A stretch of DNA of 56,485 nt from Acidobacteriota bacterium (GCA_011523845.1 WTFV01000138.1:1-56485), one strand, 5' to 3'; numbered from the stretch's first letter, positions 7,574 through 16,803 are shown. Notes: generated by a model from the sequence alone, not told the origin. Numbers and translations are program-made.

Positions 7574-8947
7574 ATGACCCATTTTCTGCCCGAACACCGC
7601 GTCGATGTCGTGGAAGAGACGAGTTCCGCTCGAGAGGATCGGATCACGTGCGGGATTGGTGAACACCTGAGATTCGACACGGCAGGCATCGAGACCTACT
7701 GCGTGGCCGGTTGGAACGCTACGGCGTACGACGCGTGCGTCGTCGGGGCGGCGGTTCAGTTCTGTGACCACACGAAGCGGCGTCGCTCCACCGATTGGGG
7801 CCGTGACATCGCTCTACGCGTGCCTGTCCATGACCCCGACCTGTGGCGGTCGACGAGCGTGTCCGATGCACTCCATGACGCGCTCTCGTTTCTGACCGGT
7901 GACCGGTGGCGTATCGACTTCGCGCGGCGGAAGAAGCACTTCGCGTCTCCGCGGGAGGCGCCCTTCGACTTCCCGAGTTCCTGCATCGTAATGCCCTTCA
8001 GCGACGGTCTCGACTCGCACCTGGCGGCGGGCCTGCTTCAGCGGAAGCACGGTAACGCGCTGGTCCGCGTTCGACTCGGATCGAAGGCCTCGCCGCGAGG
8101 GCAATCCCCAACTTCGCCGTCGCGTGCGTTCGCGTCGGTGCCGTGGCGGGTGTCCTACGGCAAGTCCGGCTCGGTCGAATCGAGCGCGCGTTCGCGCGGG
8201 TTCAGATTCGCACTGCTCAGCGGCATCGCGGCGTTTCTCTGCGGGAGCAGAAGAATCGTTCTACCGGAAAGCGGCCAGGGCGCCCTGGGACCGTCACTGG
8301 CCCCGGTAGGCCAAGCCTATCCGGACGTCCGAAATCACCCCCGGTTTACCGCCAAGATGGAAGGGCTCATATGGACACTGTTCGGTCACGAGATTCAGTA
8401 CGAGTACCCACATCTCTGGCGAACGAAGGGCCAGACCTTGTCCACCTTTCTCGAATCATGCCCGGTCGATGCCGACTGGGCGGACACGCGGTCATGTTGG
8501 CAAGGGCCGCGACAGGTATCGGTATCCGGAAGCCTCCGCCAATGCGGGATTTGCGCGGCTTGTCTGCTCAGACGAATGAGCGTTCACGCCGCCGGCACGT
8601 GCGAGGCTCCCGAGACCTACGTGTGGGAGAATCTGAGCGCCACCCGGTTCGAGGACGGCGCCGCCCCGGCATTCACGCATGGAGAGCCCACGGGCGCGCT
8701 TCACGAGTACGCGATCGCCGGGGTCCTTCATCTCGACCACCTGGCCAACCTGCGCCGGTCGCCATCCAGCACGGCAGCCATCGGGAGGCAAGCCTACCTC
8801 CTGGACCGATCACTCGGATTGGACGAGCGAGACACGCAGACGAAGCTGGAAGGCATGCTCCAGCGACATGAAGTGGAATGGCGGGACTTCATCGATTCTC
8901 TCGGACCACGTTCGTTCGTGGCGCAGTGGATCGCTCGAGGACACTGA
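7574..8947 (+). CDS. QueC/QatC-like ATP-pyrophosphatase domain protein
   Basis: Protein of 457 aa. The C-terminal two thirds resemble 7-cyano-7-deazaguanine synthase-like proteins used in defence systems such as Qat and type IV CBASS. A PP-loop, FSDGLDS (about 142-148), replaces the usual SGGxDS. A PESGQG motif near 231 corresponds to the PENG-like motif of QatC relatives. A zinc knuckle follows with Cys at about 324, 327 and 330 (CGICAAC), and Cys308 is a possible fourth ligand. The N-terminal 140 aa are not recognised. QueC itself is about 220-240 aa, so this is not a housekeeping queC. The start at 7574 follows GAGGA. The stop is followed 1 nt later by the XRE-ImmA start, so the genes are translationally linked. 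Confidence 0.75.
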   Translation: MTHFLPEHRVDVVEETSSAREDRITCGIGEHLRFDTAGIETYCVAGWNATAYDACVVGAAVQFCDHTKRRRSTDWGRDIALRVPVHDPDLWRSTSVSDALHDALSFLTGDRWRIDFARRKKHFASPREAPFDFPSSCIVMPFSDGLDSHLAAGLLQRKHGNALVRVRLGSKASPRGQSPTSPSRAFASVPWRVSYGKSGSVESSARSRGFRFALLSGIAAFLCGSRRIVLPESGQGALGPSLAPVGQAYPDVRNHPRFTAKMEGLIWTLFGHEIQYEYPHLWRTKGQTLSTFLESCPVDADWADTRSCWQGPRQVSVSGSLRQCGICAACLLRRMSVHAAGTCEAPETYVWENLSATRFEDGAAPAFTHGEPTGALHEYAIAGVLHLDHLANLRRSPSSTAAIGRQAYLLDRSLGLDERDTQTKLEGMLQRHEVEWRDFIDSLGPRSFVAQWIARGH

Positions 8948-8948
8948 C

Positions 8949-10127
8949 ATGACGCTTCAGAGTATCGACCCCGTCGACGTCGGCGCCCGCCTGCGTGCGG
9001 CGCGTGAAGCGGCCGGCCTGACGCAGACCGACGCTGCCACCGACCTTCGCGTTGCGCGGACGACGCTGGTCGCGATGGAGCAGGGGCGACGCCGCGTTCG
9101 GATCGATGAAATCCAGCATCTGGCGCGCCTGTATGGCACGTCGGTCAATGCGGTGCTGCGCTGCGAAGCGGCGCACGTCGATCTCGTTCCCCGTTTTCGA
9201 AAGCTCTCGACCGCCAACGACGAGGCGGCCGAGCGGGCAGCGCGCCTGTTGACGGACCTCGTCCGAGCCGAAGTCGAGCTCGAGAACCTGCTGGGCGTCA
9301 CCCGCACCCACAACCACCCGCCGGCGAGACCGTTGCTGCCTGGCGACGTGCGTCTGCAAGCTGAAAACGATGCGATCGCGCTCAGACAGTGGCTCGGACT
9401 GGGACTGGCTCCGGTGCACGACGTCATCAGCCTCCTGGAACTGGAACTCGGGGTGCGCGTCTACGTGCGGCCGCTCGACAGCCGGGTCTCCGGATTGTTC
9501 GCGTACGAAGACGGGGTCGGTGCCTGCATCCTGCTGAACGCCAAACATCCCCGCGAACGCCAGGCACAGACCGGCGTGCACGAACTCGGGCATCTGACGT
9601 CGCGCCGGCAGACGCCGGACGTTTGCCGCTTCGATCAGCACGACGATTCCCGCGAGGAACGGTACGCCAACGCGTTCGGACGTGCATTCCTCACGCCGGC
9701 GCGAACCGTCACGGTCAGGTTCCAGGACCTCACCGCGGGTGCATCCCGCTTCACGCGACGCCACGTCATCCTCCTGGCGCACGCATTCGGGGTGTCCCGT
9801 GAAGCGATCGTCCGCCGGCTGGAGGAACTCGGCCTCGTCAAGCGGGGTACGTGGGACTGGTTCGAGGCACACGGCGGAATCACCAACGAACAGGCACGTC
9901 AGGTTCTGGGCGAGCCAGTTGCCGTCGAGCCGGATAGCCGTGAGGCGCAGCGACCAGTGTCTCTTCGCCTCGGCCTCCTCGCCGCCGAGGCCCAGCGTCG
10001 CGAGTTGTTGAGCGAAGGGCAACTCGCGCGATTGTTGCGCCTCGATCGCGTCGAGTTGCGCAGGATCCTCGACGCTGCCGACATCGATGGAAACGACACG
10101 AATGGTCTGCCGAAGTTGCCTCGATGA
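8949..10127 (+). CDS. XRE-family regulator fused to ImmA/IrrE metallopeptidase
   Basis: A 392-aa fusion. Residues about 10-65 are a Cro/C1-type helix-turn-helix (RLRAAREAAGLTQTDAA...). A central linker follows, then a COG2856 zinc peptidase domain with HELGH at 211-215 and a downstream EERYANAFGRAFL segment supplying the third ligand. The C-terminal part holds two further helical DNA-binding-like segments. Related proteins act as antitoxins or stress-responsive repressors that are inactivated by, or carry out, proteolysis. The PIN gene overlaps its 3' end, which is a typical antitoxin-toxin order. It is the obvious candidate to bind the inverted repeat over the operon promoter at 6943-6971. 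Confidence 0.88.
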   Translation: MTLQSIDPVDVGARLRAAREAAGLTQTDAATDLRVARTTLVAMEQGRRRVRIDEIQHLARLYGTSVNAVLRCEAAHVDLVPRFRKLSTANDEAAERAARLLTDLVRAEVELENLLGVTRTHNHPPARPLLPGDVRLQAENDAIALRQWLGLGLAPVHDVISLLELELGVRVYVRPLDSRVSGLFAYEDGVGACILLNAKHPRERQAQTGVHELGHLTSRRQTPDVCRFDQHDDSREERYANAFGRAFLTPARTVTVRFQDLTAGASRFTRRHVILLAHAFGVSREAIVRRLEELGLVKRGTWDWFEAHGGITNEQARQVLGEPVAVEPDSREAQRPVSLRLGLLAAEAQRRELLSEGQLARLLRLDRVELRRILDAADIDGNDTNGLPKLPR

Positions 10128-10710
10128 ACGCGCGGCTCCCGTCGTCGTCGACACGAGCGTCGTCATCAACTTGAATGCCACCGGATGCGCGGAAGCGATC
10201 CTGCGAGCCCTGCCCAACCGCTGTGTGGTTGTCGAAGATGTCTTGCTGGAACTTCAAATCGGCCGTCAGACAGGCCGCGGAGATGCCGACGCGCTAGCCG
10301 TGCTCATAGAGCAGCATCTCGTCGAGCGTGCCCGACTCGGTGGCGGGGGCATGTCCCATTTCGCGAGCCTTGTCAGCGGGTCGGCAGCCGAGACTCTCGA
10401 TGACGGTGAAGCCGCAACCATCGCCTGCGCCATCGACCGGGGCGCGGTCGCCCTCGTCGACGAGCGCAAGGCCATTCGGATCTGCGCCGAACGCTTCCCG
10501 AACCTCTCCGTCGGATGCACGGTGGACGTGCTGGCTCAGCACCACGTCCAGGCTGCGCTCGGGCCTGGTCTGGCCGACGCCGTCTTCAATGCTCTGGATC
10601 GTGGTCGCATGCGGGTCCCCGACCAGCATGGGCAGTGGGTCGTGGACCTCATCGGCAAGGAGCGGGCCGCGCTGTGCCACTCACTGCCGAAGCGGCTTCG
10701 TGCGGGCTGA
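10087..10710 (+). CDS. PIN-domain nuclease (DUF3368-like), probable toxin
   Basis: A 207-aa protein with the PIN acidic constellation: D22 in VVVDTSVV, E55 in LLELQIG, D106/E108 in LDDGEAATIA and D125 in LVDERKA. PIN proteins are Mg-dependent RNases and are common toxins or effectors. The reading frame overlaps the end of the XRE-ImmA gene by 41 bp; the first ATG is at 10087, with a second in-frame ATG at 10102. XRE-COG2856 proteins next to PIN-like genes form a known toxin-antitoxin arrangement. Here the pair closes an operon that also contains the QueC-like protein, so it may serve as its effector. It converges on hsdS, 134 bp away. Confidence 0.82.
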   Translation: METTRMVCRSCLDERAAPVVVDTSVVINLNATGCAEAILRALPNRCVVVEDVLLELQIGRQTGRGDADALAVLIEQHLVERARLGGGGMSHFASLVSGSAAETLDDGEAATIACAIDRGAVALVDERKAIRICAERFPNLSVGCTVDVLAQHHVQAALGPGLADAVFNALDRGRMRVPDQHGQWVVDLIGKERAALCHSLPKRLRAG

Positions 10711-10844
10711 ATGTCGACGGCAGCGTGAGCGGCAGCTTGCGCTGGGCGAGTCGCAACAAATTCGTACTCAATGGAACTCAGTGGGTGAGGAACATATGTC
10801 GGGTCTGTTGGTTCCGTCTGTCGAAGCAGCGAGTAATCTTCTGA

Positions 10845-12332
10845 TCACTGAGTCCGCGAGCGCCGCCTCTGGTCGGTTCCACTGCCCCGAACCGATTCCA
10901 CAAGCTCGCCCCGAAGGGCGCAGGCAAGAATGGACTGACGTAGATGGTCGCAGTAGCGCACTTCCAAGCTGACTATCTGTTCCAGCGCCTTGGGCCGGTC
11001 TCGGTACCGATCCACTGCCTGGATGATTCGAACCTGTTCGGTGAGTGGCGGCAGTGGAACGGGCAAGTGTGAGACCTTGGAGAGACTCAAGGTGTGAAGC
11101 CCCGATGTTGAACTGGCAGCTTGTTCGATAGCGATCCGTCCAGACGGGCTGAGTAACCAGCCAAGTGTCCACCGGGCAAGAGCCACAGGCTCGAAGCGGA
11201 CTCTGATCAAGTGGTTCTGATGAACGCACGGCGCGATTGCTGCGTTCCAAAGTGCGACACGACCGATCTGATCGATGCTGCCGTTGCCCTCAACGATGAG
11301 AAGATCGCCGGCGACGAGCTGAGTGCGCTCCCGTTCCGCCTCCGTCACGCCGATCTCCTTGACGGTATCGAGCCGAACCTCATCGGCATAGACATTCGCT
11401 ACACGGAGGAATGGGACCTGAAGTCGCAGATCCCGACGTTTCGAGTTCTGCGTGAGTCCCCCATTCACGTCGCCCAACTGATCGACCAGAGCCCAGCACC
11501 AACCCACCGGCAGCGACGGCAGTTCGGTAGTATCTGGAGCAGTCGGCTCCTTGTACTTCGCCTTCCAGTCATCGTTCTTCGGCGTCTTCCCCGCCGCCTT
11601 CATCTTCGCCAGTTCCCCTTCCTCCCAGCGCCGGCGCCGTTCGACCAGGATCCGCTTGAGTAGGATGGAGGCGGGTTCGTACTCACGCCCCTCGGCCTGG
11701 GCGAGCTTCGCCTCGGTCGGCACCAGCCGACCCTCAACGGCCGCCTTCAGGATGCAGGCGCGGTACCGCTTCAGGTTCCGCCGCACCCGCTCCAGCGTCG
11801 AGGTGACATCGTCCAGGCGTGTGAGGTACGAGTCGACCGTCTCGACGATGCGCCGCTGTTCGTCGGGCGGCGGCAGGTGAACCTCCCAGCCGGAGAGCGC
11901 CTTCGCACCCAGGTGGTGGATTCCCACTCCGCGAGCCGCCCGGGCAAACTCGCCGGTCAACGCATCCTTGTAGAAGTGAAGATGCAGGAACGGCACAAGC
12001 GGTTCCGGGGCTCGAACGCGGATCAGCGTGTTCTGGAAGCAGCAGCCCGAGACTTCTCCGTTCCAGATCGCCGGTTTACCGACCTCGGACGCGCTCCCCG
12101 AGGCTTCGGACAACAGTAGGTCCCCGCGCCGCAGCGCGTAGGTTTCGAACTCCTCCGGCGTGAAGTCCATCTCCTTGACGTCGTGCAGGCTGATCCCGTT
12201 CCACGTGACGTTGACGGCGCGCATGTACGGCCGCATGTTGGGGCCGACCGCCCGTTTCGGAGAACGCTGGCGACCGAGGCGGACCTCCGCAATCTCCGAG
12301 AGTAGAACTCTCTTCCAGCGGCTCGCGCTCAC
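10845..12332 (-). CDS. hsdS: type I restriction-modification specificity subunit HsdS
   Basis: DNA sequence-recognition subunit of 495 aa. It has two target recognition domains (about 5-165 and 275-420), each ending in the family motif region around LPPPDEQRRIV and LPPLTEQVRII. Each is followed by a coiled coil that sets the spacing between half-sites (about 165-235 and 425-475). The central segment, rich in RRRRWEEGELAKMKAAGK, is the usual linker of EcoEI/IB-type subunits. Its ATG overlaps the hsdR stop (ATGA), so HsdR and HsdS are translationally coupled. HsdM, which it must bind, is encoded from a separate transcript about 5 kb downstream. The recognition sequence cannot be deduced from sequence alone. 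Confidence 0.95.
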   Translation of the reverse strand: MSASRWKRVLLSEIAEVRLGRQRSPKRAVGPNMRPYMRAVNVTWNGISLHDVKEMDFTPEEFETYALRRGDLLLSEASGSASEVGKPAIWNGEVSGCCFQNTLIRVRAPEPLVPFLHLHFYKDALTGEFARAARGVGIHHLGAKALSGWEVHLPPPDEQRRIVETVDSYLTRLDDVTSTLERVRRNLKRYRACILKAAVEGRLVPTEAKLAQAEGREYEPASILLKRILVERRRRWEEGELAKMKAAGKTPKNDDWKAKYKEPTAPDTTELPSLPVGWCWALVDQLGDVNGGLTQNSKRRDLRLQVPFLRVANVYADEVRLDTVKEIGVTEAERERTQLVAGDLLIVEGNGSIDQIGRVALWNAAIAPCVHQNHLIRVRFEPVALARWTLGWLLSPSGRIAIEQAASSTSGLHTLSLSKVSHLPVPLPPLTEQVRIIQAVDRYRDRPKALEQIVSLEVRYCDHLRQSILACALRGELVESVRGSGTDQRRRSRTQ

Positions 12333-15196
12333 GCCGCCAGCACCTCGTTCAGCTCATCCAGCAGCGGCCCGAGCCCCTTGCCGAACACCTGCGCCGCGCG
12401 GCCTCGGCCGCCCTCCTCCGCGAACGGGGTGTAGTCGAGATCCTCGACCGTCATCTCCACGCTGGCGGCGATGTGGTCGCGGATCATCTCCAGCCACCGG
12501 ACCTGATCGGCCGTGAAGTCACGGCCCGCGGTGCGTTGCTGTGCGAGCCAGTGCTCGAAACGCGCCCGGACGTGCTCGCCGAAGGGCGCCAGCTCCGCCT
12601 CGCGGTTCATCGCGAACCGGACGAGCGAAACCAGGTCGGTGAGCAATCTATGCGCCGCTGCGCCCCGTACCCGGTCCTTGTGGAGCGTCTCGTAAGCACG
12701 CCAGAGCTTCTCCGGGGTCCAGGCACGCGGGGGCGCCTTGATCGCGTCGGACAGCGCCTTGAGGTCGCCGAAGCGGAGCCGCTTCGCGTACGGCTGCGCG
12801 TAGAAGCACTGGAGGGCGTCGATCTCGTCCTTGTTGTCCGCGATGAACCGCTCGAACGAGTCGACCAGCGACTTCGCCTTCTGCTTCGCCTCCTCGCTCG
12901 TCCCCGCCTCGATCAGCTCGTCCACGGAGATGGCGTCGATGAGCTGCTCCATCTGACGCTTGATGTCCTGCAGCAGGCGGCGTAGCACCGGCTTGGTGGC
13001 GATCGGCTCGGCGGCCCGCTGGAGCAGAGTTGTCGCCGCCAGCTTCAACTGTCGTTCGGTCGGCTCGTCACCGGCGGGCAAGTCGAACATCGAACGCGCC
13101 TTGGCGACCTGACGATCCGGATCGAGCCCATCGACGATGTCGCGGCTGATGGCGCCGATGCTGGCGCCGCCGGACGCCTCGGCGATGCGCTCGCGCTCCT
13201 CCGGCCCGCACTGTCGGTCGAGCCGCGCGAGCCGTCCGGCGAGCGACGACAGCATGGCCGGATCGGTCCCGCCCATGGCAACGTGCTCGAGCAGGGCTTC
13301 GAAGGACACGTTCTTCTTCCGTTCCAGCGGCTGCGTGTCGGCGAGCGGGGCGCCGGACACCCCGACACAGTCGACGATGACGAAGTGGGTCTTGGCCAGG
13401 GCGTCGGGCGTCACCGCCTGGAGCTCGCGGACGTCGATGACGCGAACACCGCGGCCCTTCATCTGCTCGAAGAGCACGCGGCTCTTGACCGACCGCATGA
13501 ACATGACGATCTCGATCGGCCTGATGTCCGCGCCAGTGCTGATCATGTCCACCGTGACGGCGATGCGCGGCTCGAAGCTGTTGCGGAACGCCTGAATCAG
13601 GTCCCGCGGCTGGGCGGCCGTCACCTTGTAGGTGATCTTCTGGCAGAAGTCGTTTCCGCGGCCGAACTCGTCGCGAACGATCTCGACGATGTCCTCGGCG
13701 TGGCTGTCGTCCTTGGCGAAGACGAGCGTCTTCGGGACCTCCTTCCGACCGGGAAAGATGTCGGTGAAGAGGCGGTCACGGAACGTCCGAACAACCGTGC
13801 GAATCTGGTCGGGCGCGACCACGCGGCGGTCGAGCTCGGCCGCGTCGTAGGTGATGTCCTCGTCCGGCCGTTCCCAGCGCCGCTGCCGGGTCTGCCGGTC
13901 GCGATACTCGACCATCGTCTCGGGGTCTGCCTCGATGGTCGCGCCCTGCCCCGTGATCCGCGTGCGGATGTTGTACACATCGAAGTCGACGTTGACGCCG
14001 TCGGCGACCGCGCGCTCGTGGTCGTACTCCATGACCAGGTTCTTGTTGAAGAACCCGAAGGTCTGCTTGGCAGGCGTCGCAGTCAGCCCGATGAGAAATG
14101 CGTCGAAGTACTCCAGCACCTGTCGCCAGACGGTGTAGATGGAACGGTGGCACTCGTCGATGATGATGACGTCGAAGTACTCCGGGGGATAGGCAGCGTT
14201 GTAAACGACCGGCAACGGTTCGCTGATCGCACCGCCGCCCGACTCGAACTGTGACGGTGCTTCGTCCTCCGCCGCGAAGTCGGGCTCGCCCTTGAGCATC
14301 GAGTAGAGACGCTGAATCGTGGTAATGACCACCTTGCTCGCCGCGCCGATCATGTTCGACGTCAGGCGCTGGACGGTGTAGAGCTCGGTGAACTTCCGGT
14401 GATCGTCCGGCGTGCGGAAGCCCTGGAACTCCTTCTCCGCCTGCTCGCCCAGGTTGCTTCGATCGACGAGGAACAGCACCCGTCGCGCGCCGGCGTACCG
14501 GATGAGCCGATAGACCGATGTGATAGCGAAGATCGTCTTGCCGGACCCGGTCGCCATCTGCACCAGCGAGCGCGGATGATTGCGCTTGAGTGACCATTCG
14601 ACGTTCCCGACCGCCTCGACCTGTACCGGATACAGGAAGTCCTGTTCCAGCTCCGGCAGCGTCTGGATGCGGCCGCGCAGCGCCGACGGGCGCGCCTCGT
14701 CGGCCGCCGTGTGGACGCCCCCGCCCTCCGCGCGCAAGCGCTTCACCCAGGCGTCGAGCGTCTCGGCCCTGAGCCATTCGGCCAGCGTCTCAGGCCGGTG
14801 GATGTGCGGCAGGTGCGAGATGCGCCGGCTCTTCGGGTCCGGATCGAGGCCGTTGATGAATCTCGTGTCGACGCCGGTACTGACGTACAGGAACGGGAGC
14901 GGATTGACGGGTGGATTCAAGCCCCCCGGCAGCCCGGCCGCATACTTGTCCGCCTGCAACTCGACGCTCGACAACGTATACCCGACCGGCTTTGCTTCGA
15001 GAACGCCGACCGCCTTCCTGCCGACGAACAGCATGTAGTCGGCGAACCCGTGGCCGGGCGCCATCCTGAACTCGCGCAGGGCGACCCCAAGGCCGTCGGC
15101 GAGGTTCATCTCGTCGCGGTCTTGAACTATCCATCCCGCCTCTGCGAGCGCCGCATCGATCCGTTGGCGGGCCTGTTGTTCCGGCGTCAGCGGCAT
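12329..15196 (-). CDS. hsdR: type I restriction endonuclease subunit HsdR
   Basis: Restriction and translocation subunit of 955 aa. The N-terminal PD-(D/E)xK nuclease shows D53 (FADYML) and the E67-x-K69 of VLEAKP. The superfamily 2 helicase motor has Walker A ATGSGKT (215-221), motif II DECH (347-350) and motif III LTATPAK. The C-terminal part is helical and contacts the methylase. It cleaves unmethylated foreign DNA at a distance after ATP-driven translocation. Organisation and length match the EcoEI-type family. It is the first gene of an hsdR-hsdS operon. A TATGAT sequence on the minus strand at 15245-15250 could be its -10, but no convincing -35 is seen. Codons about 606-623 have a diverged partial copy at 4269-4320. 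Confidence 0.95.
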   Translation of the reverse strand: MPLTPEQQARQRIDAALAEAGWIVQDRDEMNLADGLGVALREFRMAPGHGFADYMLFVGRKAVGVLEAKPVGYTLSSVELQADKYAAGLPGGLNPPVNPLPFLYVSTGVDTRFINGLDPDPKSRRISHLPHIHRPETLAEWLRAETLDAWVKRLRAEGGGVHTAADEARPSALRGRIQTLPELEQDFLYPVQVEAVGNVEWSLKRNHPRSLVQMATGSGKTIFAITSVYRLIRYAGARRVLFLVDRSNLGEQAEKEFQGFRTPDDHRKFTELYTVQRLTSNMIGAASKVVITTIQRLYSMLKGEPDFAAEDEAPSQFESGGGAISEPLPVVYNAAYPPEYFDVIIIDECHRSIYTVWRQVLEYFDAFLIGLTATPAKQTFGFFNKNLVMEYDHERAVADGVNVDFDVYNIRTRITGQGATIEADPETMVEYRDRQTRQRRWERPDEDITYDAAELDRRVVAPDQIRTVVRTFRDRLFTDIFPGRKEVPKTLVFAKDDSHAEDIVEIVRDEFGRGNDFCQKITYKVTAAQPRDLIQAFRNSFEPRIAVTVDMISTGADIRPIEIVMFMRSVKSRVLFEQMKGRGVRVIDVRELQAVTPDALAKTHFVIVDCVGVSGAPLADTQPLERKKNVSFEALLEHVAMGGTDPAMLSSLAGRLARLDRQCGPEERERIAEASGGASIGAISRDIVDGLDPDRQVAKARSMFDLPAGDEPTERQLKLAATTLLQRAAEPIATKPVLRRLLQDIKRQMEQLIDAISVDELIEAGTSEEAKQKAKSLVDSFERFIADNKDEIDALQCFYAQPYAKRLRFGDLKALSDAIKAPPRAWTPEKLWRAYETLHKDRVRGAAAHRLLTDLVSLVRFAMNREAELAPFGEHVRARFEHWLAQQRTAGRDFTADQVRWLEMIRDHIAASVEMTVEDLDYTPFAEEGGRGRAAQVFGKGLGPLLDELNEVLAA

Positions 15197-15899
15197 TCCT
15201 TACCGGTTGGGATTCCAGATCCCCTCATCGTAGTTCGGACTGCGATCATAGCCGCACGCGTTCCGAATCTGGCGATGCAGGGGTAAGGAACGACGCGGCG
15301 TCGATATCGTCCGCGGGCCCTGAAGGCTCGGATGATCGGTTCACCAGCCCTGTGCGGGCGGAGTCAGCAGCGTCCTCCCCGGCCCCCAGCTCATGCTCCG
15401 GATCACTCAGCGAACACCGTGGTCCTCCTCGTATGAGCAGGTTTACCCAGATCGGCACCCCGAAGGACTACGTCCGCGGCGCGCCCCGCGCGAACAGCTC
15501 GTGTCATGAACAGCGCGTCGGACGGGTCGGCGACGACCGGCGCGGACATCCTGGACGCGATGCTCTTCACCGTGAGGGCCGCCATCTACGTGCGGCTGCC
15601 GCTCCCGGCAGTGTGTTCGGACCGCGAGGCCTACGTTCTCGCGTCCAGCGATATGCCTCGATCAGCGCGATGACGCGCCACCTGGACCGCGGGTCGAACC
15701 GGATCCCCAGCGCCAGTCCGGCCGGCCCCGCCGTCGACCGTGATCAGGACCTTCCCCGTCGCCCTCTGCCCGTGATCGTCATGGACCCGGCCGCGTACCA
15801 GCGCCGCGAAGAGACCCCCGGCGCGAGGCAGCTCCGTAGACCAGTGAAACCAAACAGTTGGCCAGTCCAAGGTTCTCCACGGACTGCCGGAGTCCGGCC
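15197..15899. other. 703-bp gap between hsdR and the sulfurtransferase with no supported gene
   Basis: Several short frames are open here on both strands. None has a recognisable domain, a good ribosome binding site or a coherent protein, and the rest of the truncated toxin from 4171 is not visible. A perfect 9-bp inverted repeat, TTCCTTACC (15196-15204) and GGTAAGGAA (15282-15290), flanks the presumed hsdR promoter region. The stretch is probably decayed DNA at the right edge of the restriction island plus hsdR upstream sequence. Confidence 0.5.
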
Positions 15900-16769
15900 T
15901 CACCCGGCAGGCTTCTCGACCGGCAGGTCCTCGCGGTCGCCCCACTCCTTCCACGAGCCGATGTAGTTCCGGACGCGGGGATAGCCGAGCAGCCGCAGCG
16001 CGAAATAGCCGTGCGCCGCACGGTAGCCGCCCTGGCAGTAGGAGACCACCTCCCTGTCGGGGGTGACGCCGGCCGCCTCGTACATCGCCCGCAACTCGGC
16101 CGCGGGCTTGAAGGCGCCTGCTTCGTCCAGGTTGCGGGTCCACTCGATGTGGACGGCGCCCGGGATGGCCCCGCCGCGCTTGGCGCGCACCAGCGCGCCG
16201 CAGTACTCCTCGTCGCTGCGCGTATCGAGGATCGCGACTTCCGCGCGACCGAGACGCTCGCTGACCTGCCGCCAGGTCGCCAGGCGCGCCCTGTCGCCGC
16301 CCACCTCCCAGGCTCCCTTCTGCGGCGCCGACGCGTCCCGGGTCGCGGGAAGCCCCGCGCGCTCCCAGGCCCCGAAGCCGCCGTCGAGGAGCCGCGCGTC
16401 GGGATGGCCGAAGAACTCGAGGAACCAGAAGGCGCGGGCGGCACGGATCCCCGACTGCTCGTCGTAGACGACGACGGGGCGCCCGGCATCCACGCCGCGC
16501 GAGGTGAGCAGGTGCGCGATGATCCACAGGAACGCGGCGAGCGGCGCCGGATCGGTGTCGACGAGGCTCACCCCGAAGAGATCCAGGTGCGCGGCGCCGG
16601 GGATGTGTCCGGCGGCGAACGCCTCGGCGGGGCGCAGGTCCAGCAGGACCGGCGCCTCGCCCGCAGAGCCTGACGGCAACTCGACCGCGGCGCCGAGGCC
16701 GAGTCGGCGCGCCAGCTCGAGCGGCTCGATCAGCAGCTCCGGGTTGGCGTAGCCCTTCGGATTCTCCAT
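15900..16769 (-). CDS. thiosulfate / 3-mercaptopyruvate sulfurtransferase (two rhodanese domains)
   Basis: A 289-aa cytoplasmic enzyme of two rhodanese domains. The inactive N-terminal one has LLDLRPAEAFAAGHIPGA. The C-terminal one has ILDTRSDEEYCG and an active-site loop with the catalytic Cys in VVSYCQGGYRA. It transfers sulfur from thiosulfate or mercaptopyruvate to a thiol acceptor or cyanide; the loop sequence does not settle the donor. The start at 16769 is chosen because GGGAG lies seven bases upstream; an ATG at 16775 is too close to that site. It is the last gene of a four-gene minus-strand operon, 34 bp after the MBL-fold hydrolase. Confidence 0.9.
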   Translation of the reverse strand: MENPKGYANPELLIEPLELARRLGLGAAVELPSGSAGEAPVLLDLRPAEAFAAGHIPGAAHLDLFGVSLVDTDPAPLAAFLWIIAHLLTSRGVDAGRPVVVYDEQSGIRAARAFWFLEFFGHPDARLLDGGFGAWERAGLPATRDASAPQKGAWEVGGDRARLATWRQVSERLGRAEVAILDTRSDEEYCGALVRAKRGGAIPGAVHIEWTRNLDEAGAFKPAAELRAMYEAAGVTPDREVVSYCQGGYRAAHGYFALRLLGYPRVRNYIGSWKEWGDREDLPVEKPAG

Positions 16770-16803
16770 CGTCATTCTCCCAACCGCGACGCGCGTCCCG
16801 CGC

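Noticed and set aside
6988..8947. Assignment of the QueC-like operon to the Qat system
   Set aside because: The QatA ATPase and QatD TatD nuclease are absent and the 190-aa protein shows no QatB-like motif that I recognise; only the QueC-like protein is shared.
9899..10099. Minus-strand frames opposite the XRE-ImmA gene
   Set aside because: Arg/Ser-rich shadow frames without a ribosome binding site.
11018..11030. GATTCGAACC, resembling a tRNA T-loop complement
   Set aside because: It lies inside hsdS coding sequence and no cloverleaf can be formed around it.
15352..15966. Plus-strand frame of 204 codons between hsdR and the sulfurtransferase
   Set aside because: It has no recognisable domain, its composition is Arg/Pro-rich and its end lies inside the sulfurtransferase gene on the other strand.
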